From Acerihabitans arboris (GTDB taxonomy: Bacteria > Pseudomonadota > Gammaproteobacteria > Enterobacterales > Enterobacteriaceae): a stretch of 64,000 nt of DNA. The notes beneath the pieces were generated by a model that was not told the origin of the DNA, ran no database searches, and saw nothing but the letters and a program-made list of their open reading frames with translations. The stretch is from the NCBI RefSeq assembly GCF_010131535.1, contig NZ_WUBS01000002.1:310001-374000 (forward strand), in the 5' to 3' direction. A program made the translations under genes and the position numbers. This document shows positions 28,946-37,704 of the stretch, in pieces (the stretch's first letter is position 1; every line of letters begins with the position of its first letter).

Positions 28946-30226
28946 ATGGCTGTTTATCCGTCCCGTCCCGACCTCTCCCCGCCCGCCATGCTCCTGCCGG
29001 ACGTTCACACCGGCTGCTGCATCGTCGGCGGCGGTCCCGCGGGCCTGATGCTGGGCTACCTGCTGGCCAGGGCCGGCGTCGCCGTCACGGTACTGGAAAA
29101 ACATGCGGATTTCCTGCGTGATTTCCGTGGCGATACCATTCATCCATCGACGCTTGAGATAATGCATCATCTCGGTTTACTGACGGAGTTCCTGGCCCTG
29201 CCGCACCAGCGGGTGGAAAAACTGCGCGGTGAATTTCACGGCGAAACCGTCACCCTGGCGGATTTCTCCCACCTGCCCACCCGGTGTAAATTCATGGCGT
29301 TTATGCCGCAGTGGGAGTTCCTGAATTTCCTGGCGAACCACGCCGAGGCTCTGCCGGGCTTCACGCTGCTGCGCTCCACCACGGCGCGGGAACTGCTCAA
29401 CGCCGACGGGCGGGTATGCGGCGTCGTGGCCGCCGGCACGGACGGGACGCCGCTGCGCATCCACGCCGCCCTGGTGGTCGGGACCGACGGCCGGCAGTCC
29501 ATGGTGCGCGCCGCCGCGAGCCTGCCGGTGCGTGAATTCGGCGCGCCCCGCGACGTGGTATGGATCAAGCTGCCCAAGCAATCCGGCGATGCGAACCAGG
29601 CCAGCGGCCACGGCGGCCCCAAAAATAATTTTATCATGCTGGATCGCGGCGACTACTGGCAGTGCGGCTATAGCATCGAAAAAGGCAGTTTTGACAGCCT
29701 GCGCCGGCAGGGGCTGGCGGCTTTTTTGCGGCAGGTGGCCGATGTTGCGCCGTTCAGTTATGACCGTTTTGCCGACGCGATCGGCGATTGGCCGCAGGCT
29801 AAACTGCTGGTGATTCGCATCGATCGTTTGCAACAATGGGCCGCGCCCGGCGTATTATGTATCGGTGACGCCGCCCATGCCATGTCGCCCATCGGCGGCA
29901 TCGGGGTCAACCTGGCGATCCAGGATGCGGTGGCGACGGCCAATCTGCTGGCCGCCCCCCTGTTAAAAGGCCGCGTCAGCCTGAGGCAGTTAAACCGGGT
30001 GCAGCGGCGCAGGCGCTTTCCCACCTGGGCCTTGCAATCGTTGCAAATCATGATGACCGGTAAAAACAACCGGCCGCAAAAAAAGACGCGCGGGGCGTCC
30101 GCCTTCGGCGGCTGGATGCGGCGACAGCCCTGGGTGCCGTTGATCACCGGCCGTATTATCGGCCTGGGTTTTCGCGCTGAAACGCCAAGGCCCTTGCCGC
30201 CGGAAACGCCAAAATCGCCCCGCTAG
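28946..30226 (+). CDS. FAD-dependent monooxygenase (PHBH-like)
   Basis: This 426-residue flavoprotein of the FAD_binding_3 family (aromatic hydroxylase group) has the Rossmann motif CCIVGGGPAGLMLGYLLARAGV near residue 28. It carries DFRGDTIHPSTLEIM, the DG motif VVGTDGRQSMVR, and the second FAD motif CIGDAAHAMSPIGGIGVNLAIQDAV near 310. The C-terminal 60 residues are basic. No Shine-Dalgarno is clear for ATG 28946, and an ATG at 28988 is an alternative. The substrate is unknown. It is followed within 50 nt by an S33 hydrolase, probably co-transcribed. Confidence 0.85.
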   Translation: MAVYPSRPDLSPPAMLLPDVHTGCCIVGGGPAGLMLGYLLARAGVAVTVLEKHADFLRDFRGDTIHPSTLEIMHHLGLLTEFLALPHQRVEKLRGEFHGETVTLADFSHLPTRCKFMAFMPQWEFLNFLANHAEALPGFTLLRSTTARELLNADGRVCGVVAAGTDGTPLRIHAALVVGTDGRQSMVRAAASLPVREFGAPRDVVWIKLPKQSGDANQASGHGGPKNNFIMLDRGDYWQCGYSIEKGSFDSLRRQGLAAFLRQVADVAPFSYDRFADAIGDWPQAKLLVIRIDRLQQWAAPGVLCIGDAAHAMSPIGGIGVNLAIQDAVATANLLAAPLLKGRVSLRQLNRVQRRRRFPTWALQSLQIMMTGKNNRPQKKTRGASAFGGWMRRQPWVPLITGRIIGLGFRAETPRPLPPETPKSPR

Positions 30227-30274
30227 GCCCTGGCAGAGAGCGGCCATGGGGATGACTTGATCAAGGAGACGACG

Positions 30275-31576
30275 TTGATTTTGTCCGAATATACTATTCC
30301 AGGGATGTTGATACGCGATCGCCTGGTCACCGTGCCGCTGGACTGGACCCGTCCCGAAGACGGCCGCACCATCAAGATCTTCGCGCGGGAAGTGGTTGAT
30401 CCGTTGCTGCGCGACGCCGATTTACCCAAGCTGGCCTATGTCCAGGGCGGCCCCGGCGGCAAAGGGCCGCGCCCCGGCGGCGGCGGTCCGGCGTGGCTGG
30501 CGGAAGCGCTGAAAACCCACCGGGTGATCCTGGTCGATCAGCGCGGCACCGGGCGCAGCACCCGCGTGGAATCCGCCACCCTGTCCGCGTTCGGGCATGC
30601 CGACGCGGCCGCCGATTATCTCTGGCTGTTTCGCGCCGACAGTATCGTGCATGACTATGAATACCTGCGCACCAGCGTATTCGGCGGCGGGCGATGGGAA
30701 ATTCTGGGCCAGAGCTACGGGGGATTCATCTCGCTGAGCTATCTGTCAATGGCGCCGCAGGGCCTGGCGGCCTGTTATATCACCGGCGGCCTGGCCGGGC
30801 TTGACGCCGATGCGGACGATGTCTATCGCCGCACCTACCCGCGGGTTGCCGCGAAAAATGACATCTATTACCGGCGCTACCCGGATGACGACTCCCGTAT
30901 CGCCCGGGTGGCGGAAGCGATCGCCGCCCATGACGTGCGCCTGCCGGACGGCGATCGCCTGAGCGTACGGCGCCTGCAAACCCTGGGCAACGATTTTGGC
31001 ATGGCGCCGGGGTTCGAAAATATCCACTGGCTGATGGACGAAGCCTTTAGCGACCAGGAAGAAACACGGTTATCCGACCATTTCCTCGCGTCGGTCATGG
31101 CGCTGACCTCGTATGACGGCAACCCGCTTTACGCCGTGCTGCAGGAAATCATTTACGGCCATGACGACCGTGCCGGCCGGTGGAGCGCGGAGCGCATGCG
31201 CACGCAGTTCCCTGAGTTTGCCCCGGAGCGCCGGCCGCTGTTGTTTACCGGCGAGATGATGTATCCCTGGATGTTCGAGGAAATCCGTTCGCTGCGGCCC
31301 TTCCGGGAGGTGGCCGGGGTGCTGGCCGGACGCGGCGGCTATCCGCCGCTGTATGACCATACTCGGCTGGCGGCCAACGAGGTGCCGGTGGCGGCGGCGG
31401 TGTATCATGACGATATGTTCGTCGACGCCGGCCTGTCGCTCGATACCGCCGGCCGGGTCGGCAATCTGCAGGCCTGGGTGACCAATGAATACCAGCATGA
31501 CGGCCTGCGGCAATCGGCCTCGGTACTGCGCCGCCTGCTGGAGGATATCCGCCTGCGCGGCGGGCCGATCCGCTAG
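30275..31576 (+). CDS. alpha/beta hydrolase, S33 proline iminopeptidase-like
   Basis: This cytoplasmic hydrolase has about 433 residues. TTG 30275 is the preferred start because AAGGAG lies 6 nt before it; another TTG at 30257 is in frame. An oxyanion-loop motif YVQGGPGGKGP and VDQRGTGRS are followed by the nucleophile elbow GQSYGGF (Ser near residue 149), the order typical of S33 aminopeptidases. The long form (over 400 residues) resembles the Xanthomonas-type prolyl aminopeptidases. Its stop and that of the converging acetyltransferase share one CTAG, a 4-nt overlap. Confidence 0.85.
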   Translation: MILSEYTIPGMLIRDRLVTVPLDWTRPEDGRTIKIFAREVVDPLLRDADLPKLAYVQGGPGGKGPRPGGGGPAWLAEALKTHRVILVDQRGTGRSTRVESATLSAFGHADAAADYLWLFRADSIVHDYEYLRTSVFGGGRWEILGQSYGGFISLSYLSMAPQGLAACYITGGLAGLDADADDVYRRTYPRVAAKNDIYYRRYPDDDSRIARVAEAIAAHDVRLPDGDRLSVRRLQTLGNDFGMAPGFENIHWLMDEAFSDQEETRLSDHFLASVMALTSYDGNPLYAVLQEIIYGHDDRAGRWSAERMRTQFPEFAPERRPLLFTGEMMYPWMFEEIRSLRPFREVAGVLAGRGGYPPLYDHTRLAANEVPVAAAVYHDDMFVDAGLSLDTAGRVGNLQAWVTNEYQHDGLRQSASVLRRLLEDIRLRGGPIR

Positions 31577-32118
31577 GCCTGGCGTTTTTTATACTGGCGG
31601 CAATAGACGTTATGATCCACATAACGATCGCCGATCTTTTCCGCCCGCACCTGGCAATAGTCGAACACAAACCCCAGCCGCTGGGCCAGCCGGTTGCTGG
31701 GACGGTTGGCCACCCCGCAGCGAATGATAAACTGGTCCAGTTTGCCCGTATCGCCATACCACGCCATCAGCGCCGTCACCGCCCGGGACATCACGCCCCG
31801 GCCTTCAAACCGCGCGGCCAGCCAGTAGCCGATTTCCGCCTGCTTGTCGTTGATGGTGTTAAAGGAGAGGATGCCCGCGATCGCGTCATCCCAGCGCACC
31901 ACGTATACCGCCGATCGCCCTTCGGCAAAATCGGCCCGGTTATGACGTATATTGGCCAGGGTATCACCGACCTCATTGATCAGCGGCGGCCAGGACAGAT
32001 GCCTGCCCAGCCGCTCGCGTTCTTCGCGCACCAGGTTAAATATGGCCGGCGCATCGCTTTCCAGCTGTAACGAGAGTTTTAGCGAGGGGGGACTTATGAG
32101 TTCACGGTAATCCGTCAT
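31573..32118 (-). CDS. GNAT family N-acetyltransferase (RimJ/RimL-like)
   Basis: This 181-residue acetyltransferase uses acetyl-CoA; its acceptor is unknown. Features include the N-terminal SLQLESDAPAIFNLVREER, a central sheet AIAGILSFNTINDKQAEIGYWL, the acetyl-CoA loop RFEGRGVMSRAVTALM, and RCGVANRPSNRLAQRLGF near the C-terminus, as in RimJ/RimL and ribosomal-protein acetyltransferases. It lies 41 nt after the D-2-hydroxyacid dehydrogenase on the minus strand and overlaps the convergent hydrolase by 4 nt. Confidence 0.87.
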   Translation of the reverse strand: MTDYRELISPPSLKLSLQLESDAPAIFNLVREERERLGRHLSWPPLINEVGDTLANIRHNRADFAEGRSAVYVVRWDDAIAGILSFNTINDKQAEIGYWLAARFEGRGVMSRAVTALMAWYGDTGKLDQFIIRCGVANRPSNRLAQRLGFVFDYCQVRAEKIGDRYVDHNVYCRQYKKRQA

Positions 32119-32159
32119 GCCTGTTCCTTACTATGACTGTGAAGCATCGTACTGTTTGA

Positions 32160-33137
32160 CTAAGCTGCTGTTGATGATGCCATGCCCGGTACCGGCGCCG
32201 GCACCGGCCTGCCGGAGAAATAGCAGGTCAGGCTATCCAACACCCGCGCGAACATCGCTTCCAGCGCCTCGGGTGAACGCGCGGCCACGTGCGGCGTCAG
32301 GATAATATTATCAAGCGCCGTCAGCGCGGCGGGAACCTCTGGTTCGCCCTCCACCACATCCAGCGCGGCGCCGGCAATGGCGCGGCGCCGCAGGCAATCG
32401 ATCAGCGCGCCGGTATCCACCACGCTGCCGCGGGATACATTAATCAAAAAGCCGTCGGCGCCCAGCGCCTCAAGCGTGCGGGCATTAACCAGATGCCGGG
32501 TGCCCGCGCCGCCAGGAGTGCACACCACCAGGAAATCAGCCCAATGCGCCAGCGCATCCACCGTGTCGCAATAGCGCAGTTCGCTGTCGGCGCGCGGCTG
32601 CCGGTTATGGTAAGCCACCTCCATATCAAACCCCTGGGCGCATCGTTTGGCGATTTTCAGGCCGATATTGCCCAAGCCCAGGATCCCCACGCGCCTGCCC
32701 GTCAACTGTGGCCGGGTCTGGCGCGCCTGCTGCCATTCCCCGCGGCGGACTGCCCGATCGAGACCGGGAATATCGCGCACCATGGCGGCCAGCAGCGCCA
32801 GCGCGTGATCGGCGACGGCGGTATCGTTGGTGCCCGCGCCGTTGGCCACCATAATGCCCCGCGCCCGCGCGGCATCCAGATCCACTTTTTCATACCCCAC
32901 GCCCTGGCAGCAGATCAGGCGCAGGTTGGGCAGCGCGGCCATGTGCGCCTCGCTCAGGCCGATGGAACCGATGGTCAGCACCGCGTTTATGGAGGAAGGG
33001 TCAAAGGCGCCGTCGGCGGGCAGGATCGGGCTATGCTCGTTTTCCCGCAGCGCGGGGCAAAGGCGAAAACCGGCCTGCTCGAAGGCGGGCCGGAGCGCGG
33101 CGGGAATATCGACATGCAACAATAGCGAAATAGGCAT
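32160..33137 (-). CDS. D-2-hydroxyacid dehydrogenase (hydroxypyruvate/glyoxylate reductase-like)
   Basis: This 325-residue NAD(P)-dependent enzyme reduces 2-keto acids to D-2-hydroxy acids. The Rossmann motif GILGLGNIGLKIAKR is near residue 150. The catalytic triad appears as Arg in INVSRGSVVD, Glu in VVEGEPEVP and His in LTPHVAARS. It resembles the GhrB/plant-type hydroxypyruvate reductase group. It shares strand with yohF and the PEP mutase-like gene upstream, separated by about 130 nt each, so loose co-regulation is possible. Confidence 0.88.
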   Translation of the reverse strand: MPISLLLHVDIPAALRPAFEQAGFRLCPALRENEHSPILPADGAFDPSSINAVLTIGSIGLSEAHMAALPNLRLICCQGVGYEKVDLDAARARGIMVANGAGTNDTAVADHALALLAAMVRDIPGLDRAVRRGEWQQARQTRPQLTGRRVGILGLGNIGLKIAKRCAQGFDMEVAYHNRQPRADSELRYCDTVDALAHWADFLVVCTPGGAGTRHLVNARTLEALGADGFLINVSRGSVVDTGALIDCLRRRAIAGAALDVVEGEPEVPAALTALDNIILTPHVAARSPEALEAMFARVLDSLTCYFSGRPVPAPVPGMASSTAA

Positions 33138-33270
33138 AGGTCAGATAAAAAAAGGGAACGTATTTATAACCATACATGAGATATATGACGCGTAAAAGTA
33201 TATACATCCTAATTAGCGTAAGATCACCGGCCCCGCCCGATGTCGCCCCGCCGCGGCGTGGAGCCGGCGC

Positions 33271-34062
33271 TTATTTGCCGGCCTGCTCTTGTTGCGCCTT
33301 GAACTGCGGATTGACCAGCATAAAACCGCCGTCGACGATCAGCGACTGCCCGGTGGTATAGGCGGCGCCGTCGGAGCCGAGCCAGGCAACCAGCGCGGCA
33401 ATCTCAAGGACATGGCCGGGGCGCCCCAATGGAATGCCCGGCTCCTTGATCGTCCAGGCGTCATCCTCGCGCATATTGTTGATGGGGGTGGCCACCATGC
33501 CGGGCGCCACCGAGTTGACCAAAATGCCATAAGGGGATAATTCCAGCGCCATGGATTTGGTCAGGCCGCCAAGCCCATGTTTCGCCGCCGTATAGGCGCT
33601 GGCCTCCGGCAAGGGGGTATGTTCATGGACCGAGGTGATGTTGACTATCCGCCCGCCCCGCCCCTGGTTGACCATTTGCCTGGCGGCGCGCTGCGCGCAA
33701 AGGAAGGCGCCGTCCAGCACGATGGAAAACGTCGAGCGCCAATCCGCGAAGGACAAATCCAGAAAAGGACCGGCGGCGCTGGCGCCGGCATTGTTCACCA
33801 GCATATCAAGACGCCCGAAAGACCGGCTGAATTGATCGATGACCTCCGCCGCCGCCGGTAGTTGGGTCAGGTCCAATTGCAGCACCTGCGCCTTACGGCC
33901 GAGTTTTTCGACTTCGCCGGCGGTTTCTTCGGCCCCTTCCCGGTCTGAATGCCAGGTAACGCCGATATCATAACCCTGCTTTGCCAGCGCGACGGCGCTG
34001 GCTTTGCCAATCCCCGAATCGGATGCCGTGACCACGGCGACTTTTGCTGCGGGCTGAGTCAT
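33271..34062 (-). CDS. yohF: SDR family oxidoreductase YohF
   Basis: This 263-residue short-chain dehydrogenase resembles E. coli YohF along its length, including the NAD motif VVTASDSGIGKASAVALAKQG, the NNAGA motif, ITSVHEHTPLP and the active-site YTAAKHGLGG, and the tail YTTGQSLIVDGGFML. ATG at 34060-34062 is preceded by GAGGAGAGAAGC; the frame extends 105 nt further upstream without a better site. The physiological substrate is unknown in E. coli as well. Confidence 0.9.
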   Translation of the reverse strand: MTQPAAKVAVVTASDSGIGKASAVALAKQGYDIGVTWHSDREGAEETAGEVEKLGRKAQVLQLDLTQLPAAAEVIDQFSRSFGRLDMLVNNAGASAAGPFLDLSFADWRSTFSIVLDGAFLCAQRAARQMVNQGRGGRIVNITSVHEHTPLPEASAYTAAKHGLGGLTKSMALELSPYGILVNSVAPGMVATPINNMREDDAWTIKEPGIPLGRPGHVLEIAALVAWLGSDGAAYTTGQSLIVDGGFMLVNPQFKAQQEQAGK

Positions 34063-34187
34063 GCTTCTCTCCTCAAATATCATCAACGCCAACATGTAGC
34101 GGCTTGTCTCAGGAGTATAGCGTTTCCAGCCCAAGTTACCGGCGGGGCAAAGCCCCCCGCCCGGCACGCATGGCGCGACCGCCAGCC

Positions 34188-35087
34188 TCAGCGCAGGTAG
34201 CGTTGTTCCAGGACACGCATGGCCGCATCGCCCTGCAGCTCAATAATGTCCTTTACCGTCGGCAACGTCCGATCGACCTGATTAATGCCGCCGTCCCGCC
34301 GAATCTGGGCAAAAACCTCCCGCATCGCCCCCACCGCCGCGCGGATGGCGTGATTGCCGTAAATCACCAGCCCAACCTTGCCCAGGCTGCGGATGTCCCG
34401 TTCGGTCAGCTGCGGGTAGGCGGTGGGCACCAGCACCAGCGGCGCTTCCCCTTGCCAGGCGGCGATAAAGGCCAGGATTTCATCCGGCGCGGGCTGTTTT
34501 GAGTGGATCAGGATGGCGTCCGCTCCCGCCTCAACGTAAGCGCGCGCCCGCATCAGCGCCTCCTGCTGCCCGAGTCCCGCAATCAGCGCCTCGGTGCGGG
34601 CGATAATCATCAACCCCACGTCGCGGCGACTGGCGCAGGCCGCCGCTATCTTACCCTGGAACTCCGCCACCCTGACCAGCTCCTGGCGGCCGTCGGCGCG
34701 CAGGCTGGTATCCTTGGGGAAGGTCTTATCCTCCATGACGATGGCGCTGACCCCGGCGGCCTCATACTGCGGCACCACGAAGGCGACGTTGACCGCGTTG
34801 CCAAAGCCGGTGTCGATATCGGCGATTACCGGTATCTCAACCGTGGCGGCGATGGCGCGCATCATCTCCAGGTGGGTGGACATGGACAGGATGCTGGCGT
34901 CCGGCACCGCATAACTTGCCGAGAGCTCGAAGCCGCTGCCCCAAACGGCATCAAAGCCCGCCTGCCCGGCAAGCTTCGCCGACAGGGGATTATGCGCTGC
35001 CATGGCATGGGCCAGCGCGCCGGGACACGCCATCTTGTCGCGCAGCGCCTGATAAGGCGGGCGGGCGCGGGGTTGGTTGACATTCAT
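34188..35087 (-). CDS. PEP mutase/isocitrate lyase superfamily enzyme, phosphonopyruvate hydrolase-like
   Basis: This 299-residue TIM-barrel enzyme starts at ATG 35085-35087, preceded by AGAGGAGAAAAAA. It shows the WGSGFELSA substrate loop (residues 49-57), metal ligands in DIDTGFG (91-97), and the gating loop EDKTFPKDTSL (119-129). PEP mutases carry EDKX5NS; here Asn is replaced by Thr127, the substitution I recall from Variovorax phosphonopyruvate hydrolase. The product may therefore hydrolyse phosphonopyruvate to pyruvate and phosphate rather than make phosphonates. No other phosphonate gene is adjacent. It lies 36 nt from the divergent DUF4385 gene. Confidence 0.8.
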   Translation of the reverse strand: MNVNQPRARPPYQALRDKMACPGALAHAMAAHNPLSAKLAGQAGFDAVWGSGFELSASYAVPDASILSMSTHLEMMRAIAATVEIPVIADIDTGFGNAVNVAFVVPQYEAAGVSAIVMEDKTFPKDTSLRADGRQELVRVAEFQGKIAAACASRRDVGLMIIARTEALIAGLGQQEALMRARAYVEAGADAILIHSKQPAPDEILAFIAAWQGEAPLVLVPTAYPQLTERDIRSLGKVGLVIYGNHAIRAAVGAMREVFAQIRRDGGINQVDRTLPTVKDIIELQGDAAMRVLEQRYLR

Positions 35088-35123
35088 TTTTTTCTCCTCT
35101 TTGACTATCCTTGGACTACATCC

Positions 35124-35591
35124 ATGAAAATATATCACGCCATGCGAGCATTCAATTACCAGCAGGATTTTGACAATACGGATTTTCGGCAACATCCCGA
35201 GCTATACCAGGTAGGGCGCGGCGAACAGGGCGTGCTGTTGGTACAGCCTTATAAAAGCGAGATACTGCCCCACTGGCGGTTCAAAAACGCCGACATCGCC
35301 AGGGCATCCGCCGAAAAAATTCATGCCATGTTCGAGCATTATCGTCGGCAGGACGATTTTGTCGGCATGGATATGGCGCGCAAATTTATCCAGATGGGGT
35401 ATACCCGCGCCCGGCGTTATGCCAACCACCAGGGCGGTAGAAAATATGCCGCCGACGGCACGGTGCTGCCCTATGGCCTTGACCGGCAAAAGGCCGACGC
35501 CGCCGCGGTATTTAAGCTCTATTGGGACCGGCTGCGCGCGGACGACGATTACCTGCGGCGCAAGAAGTCCCATCAGCAGCGTTATGGCTGA
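35124..35591 (+). CDS. DUF4385 domain-containing protein
   Basis: This 155-residue protein of a conserved but uncharacterised family matches the family pattern: FDNTDFRQHPELYQVGRGEQGVLLV, PYKSEILPHWRFK, DFVGMDMARKFIQMGYTRARRYANH. It is cytoplasmic with no membrane segment. ATG 35124 (GGA about 10 nt upstream) or ATG 35142 could be the start; the family usually begins near the latter. It is divergent from the PEP mutase-like gene with only 36 nt between start codons. Confidence 0.85.
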   Translation: MKIYHAMRAFNYQQDFDNTDFRQHPELYQVGRGEQGVLLVQPYKSEILPHWRFKNADIARASAEKIHAMFEHYRRQDDFVGMDMARKFIQMGYTRARRYANHQGGRKYAADGTVLPYGLDRQKADAAAVFKLYWDRLRADDDYLRRKKSHQQRYG

Positions 35592-35705
35592 CGGCGATCC
35601 CTGCGCGGGCCGCATTTGCCGCATCGACGATCATGTGCCACTTTGTAATCATCATAATTTTTATAATAAGTATTTTTTTTAATTTTTTCGCTTGGGAGAG
35701 TCCGT

Positions 35706-36842
35706 ATGGAGATGTTAAGGAACCTCAATTTTTTCCGGCTTATCACCTCCGGCGATTTTTGGCTGAATATCGCCATTATTATCGCCGCCACCCTCATCAT
35801 CCATTGGGTTATCTCCAGGGCTATCCAATTGGTGGGCCGCAGGGTAAAGCAATGGAGCACCGGCAGGCACAGCGCTCTCTACCAGATAGCGGTTGAAATG
35901 CTGGACAATACCAAACGGGTGCTGATCCTGTTCACCGCCTTTTTGATCAGCATGCGGTTTATTGAGCTGCCCGGGACCTGGCACAGCGCCCTGGCCCACG
36001 GCTGGTTCCTGGTCTTCGCCATCCAGATAGCGTTGTGGCTGGACAGCGCCACCCATGTCTGGTCGCAAAACGTGGTCAACCAACCCGGCGCGGTGCGCAA
36101 CACGGTGACCATGGTGATCCTGGGCGTGATGATCCGCCTGTTGATTTGGGCGCTGATGCTGCTGTCGATCCTGGGCAACGTGGGGGTAAATATAACCGCG
36201 CTGGTGGCCAGCCTGGGCGTCGGCGGCATCGCCATCGCGCTGGCGATCCAAACCGTGCTGAGCGACGTGTTCGCCTCGCTGGCCATTGGTTTCGACAAGC
36301 CTTTTGTTATCGGCGACTTCGTGGTGTTTAACGATATCGCCGGCACCATCGAGCATATCGGGCTGAAAACCACCCGCATCCGCAGCCTGAGCGGCGAGCA
36401 GATCGTATGCGCCAACGCCATATTGCTGCAGCAGACGATCCACAACTATAAACGCATGCAGACCCGCCGCATCGTATTTACCTTCGGCCTGGCCTATTCA
36501 ACGCCGCCGGATCGGCTGCGCCTGGTGGGGCCGATGATCAAGCGCATCATTGAAGAGATTGAGGAAACCCGTTTCGACCGCGCGCATTTCCTCTCCTTTG
36601 ATAATTTTCGCCTGACCTATGAAGTAGTGCATATCGTCGCCAGCGCCGATTACAATAAATACATGGATATCCAGCAGGAAATCAATATCCGCCTGATGGA
36701 GGAGCTGGCAAAAATGGACATCAAACTGGCCATTCCCACGCAAAATATTTTGTTTACCGAACGTGAGTTCCCGCAAATCAAGGTGTTGGAACCCGGTCCG
36801 CCGGATAAGACGGCGATGCCGGCGGCAAAGGCGGCTGAATGA
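35706..36842 (+). CDS. MscS family mechanosensitive ion channel
   Basis: This 378-residue inner-membrane protein has four hydrophobic N-terminal segments, then the pore-lining helix NITALVASLGVGGIAIALA and the QTVLSDVFASLAIGFDKPFVIGDFV beta-domain entry that define MscS. A cytoplasmic alpha/beta domain follows to about residue 355, and an Ala/Pro-rich tail ends the protein. It probably releases osmolytes on hypo-osmotic shock. It is a single gene with GGGAG before its start. Confidence 0.92.
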   Translation: MEMLRNLNFFRLITSGDFWLNIAIIIAATLIIHWVISRAIQLVGRRVKQWSTGRHSALYQIAVEMLDNTKRVLILFTAFLISMRFIELPGTWHSALAHGWFLVFAIQIALWLDSATHVWSQNVVNQPGAVRNTVTMVILGVMIRLLIWALMLLSILGNVGVNITALVASLGVGGIAIALAIQTVLSDVFASLAIGFDKPFVIGDFVVFNDIAGTIEHIGLKTTRIRSLSGEQIVCANAILLQQTIHNYKRMQTRRIVFTFGLAYSTPPDRLRLVGPMIKRIIEEIEETRFDRAHFLSFDNFRLTYEVVHIVASADYNKYMDIQQEINIRLMEELAKMDIKLAIPTQNILFTEREFPQIKVLEPGPPDKTAMPAAKAAE

Positions 36843-36893
36843 CGATGCGCGCTCCCGCATCGACGGGAGTCACGTCATCGCGCAAGACAAGTG

Positions 36894-37163
36894 TTAACGG
36901 TAGAGTTCGGCGTCGCCCGACCAGTCGCTGGAATCGCCCGAATTTTCGACCCCGACGATGCGGTAATACGGCGCATTTTCCTGTTTGGCTTTTTGTCGCA
37001 GGGCATTAATCGCGTCATCGGTGGAACCCGCCAGGCCGGATATCGATACCGTGCCGATGCTTTGGTGGCCCGCCGCCTGCGCCTGGTTAATTTCCTGCGT
37101 CGCCTGGCTTGGGAATGATATGCCGGCGACTATCGATGCAAATATATAGGGTAATATTTTCAT
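36894..37163 (-). CDS. DUF1471 (YhcN/BhsA/McbA family) periplasmic protein
   Basis: This 89-residue protein has a signal peptide ending near SQA-T and the DUF1471 fold: IGTVSISGLAGSTDDAINALRQKAKQENAPYYRIVGVEN. Family members are small stress-induced periplasmic proteins affecting biofilm and outer-membrane properties. In E. coli bhsA lies between mfd and ycfJ; that position is empty here, but whether this is its relocated counterpart cannot be said. It is convergent with the MscS gene. Confidence 0.88.
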   Translation of the reverse strand: MKILPYIFASIVAGISFPSQATQEINQAQAAGHQSIGTVSISGLAGSTDDAINALRQKAKQENAPYYRIVGVENSGDSSDWSGDAELYR

Positions 37164-37571
37164 AGCAAGATCCTCGATTTGACAAGATCACACGCCCGGC
37201 GCGCCAATAATTATTGCTGGATAGGCGCATTCCTCACAGCATGGTAATAATGTCATTACGCCCGGGGAACGTAACGATTAAAATAACCTTAGGCTCTTAT
37301 AATGGCGCCTGACACCCGGCCAATGTAACATAATTTAACGGCAGCCATATATTAGTGGGATTAATGTATATCATACCCACTATCAAGCCGGCCGCTGCCA
37401 TTTTCTTTTTATTGATAATTATCATATTTTAAACTAAAGCCCGTTTTTTCTGATATTTAAATAGGCCGACAACAAAAAAGATGACAAATATTTACTATGG
37501 TAAGACACATTATCTCACAGATGGAATAAGCATCACGATGTTCAATATAGGCGACATAACCCGGCCCGCGG

Positions 37572-37592
37572 ACCGGCCCAGTCTGGGCCGGT
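37572..37592 (+). promoter_or_regulatory. strong hairpin in the mgtC-like gene leader
   Basis: ACCGGCCCA-GTC-TGGGCCGGT is a perfect 9-bp GC stem about 110 nt upstream of the mgtC-like start. No T-run follows. The 37164-37704 stretch is otherwise AT-rich, and a GATAATTATC palindrome lies near 37416-37425. No PhoP box pair was found in it. Confidence 0.35.
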
Positions 37593-37623
37593 AACAATTA
37601 ACTACACATTCAGTGATTGAAGA

Positions 37624-37695
37624 ATGGGTTCCGCAATCCGATACTTAGCCTGTATCAGGGCGGGAAATTGCCCCGGAATCAATACCCACAGCTAA
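37624..37695 (+). CDS. possible 23-codon leader peptide upstream of the mgtC-like gene
   Basis: ATG 37624 opens 23 codons ending in TAA 37693-37695. The GGAGG ribosome-binding site of the mgtC-like gene begins at the very next base (696-700). Its own ribosome-binding site is weak (GAAGA). In Salmonella, mgtC is controlled through leader ORFs, so this position is suggestive, but the peptide has no Pro run and could be chance. Confidence 0.25.
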   Translation: MGSAIRYLACIRAGNCPGINTHS

Positions 37696-37704
37696 GGAGG
37701 CAAC

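Noticed and set aside
34503-35123. Long plus-strand open frame running into the DUF4385 gene
   Set aside because: It is antisense to the PEP mutase-like gene and has no family features; only the part from 35124 matches DUF4385.
37164-37704. PhoP box for the mgtC-like gene
   Set aside because: No pair of (T/G)GTTTA half-sites with 5-nt spacing was found on either strand in the leader; PhoP control cannot be claimed from sequence.
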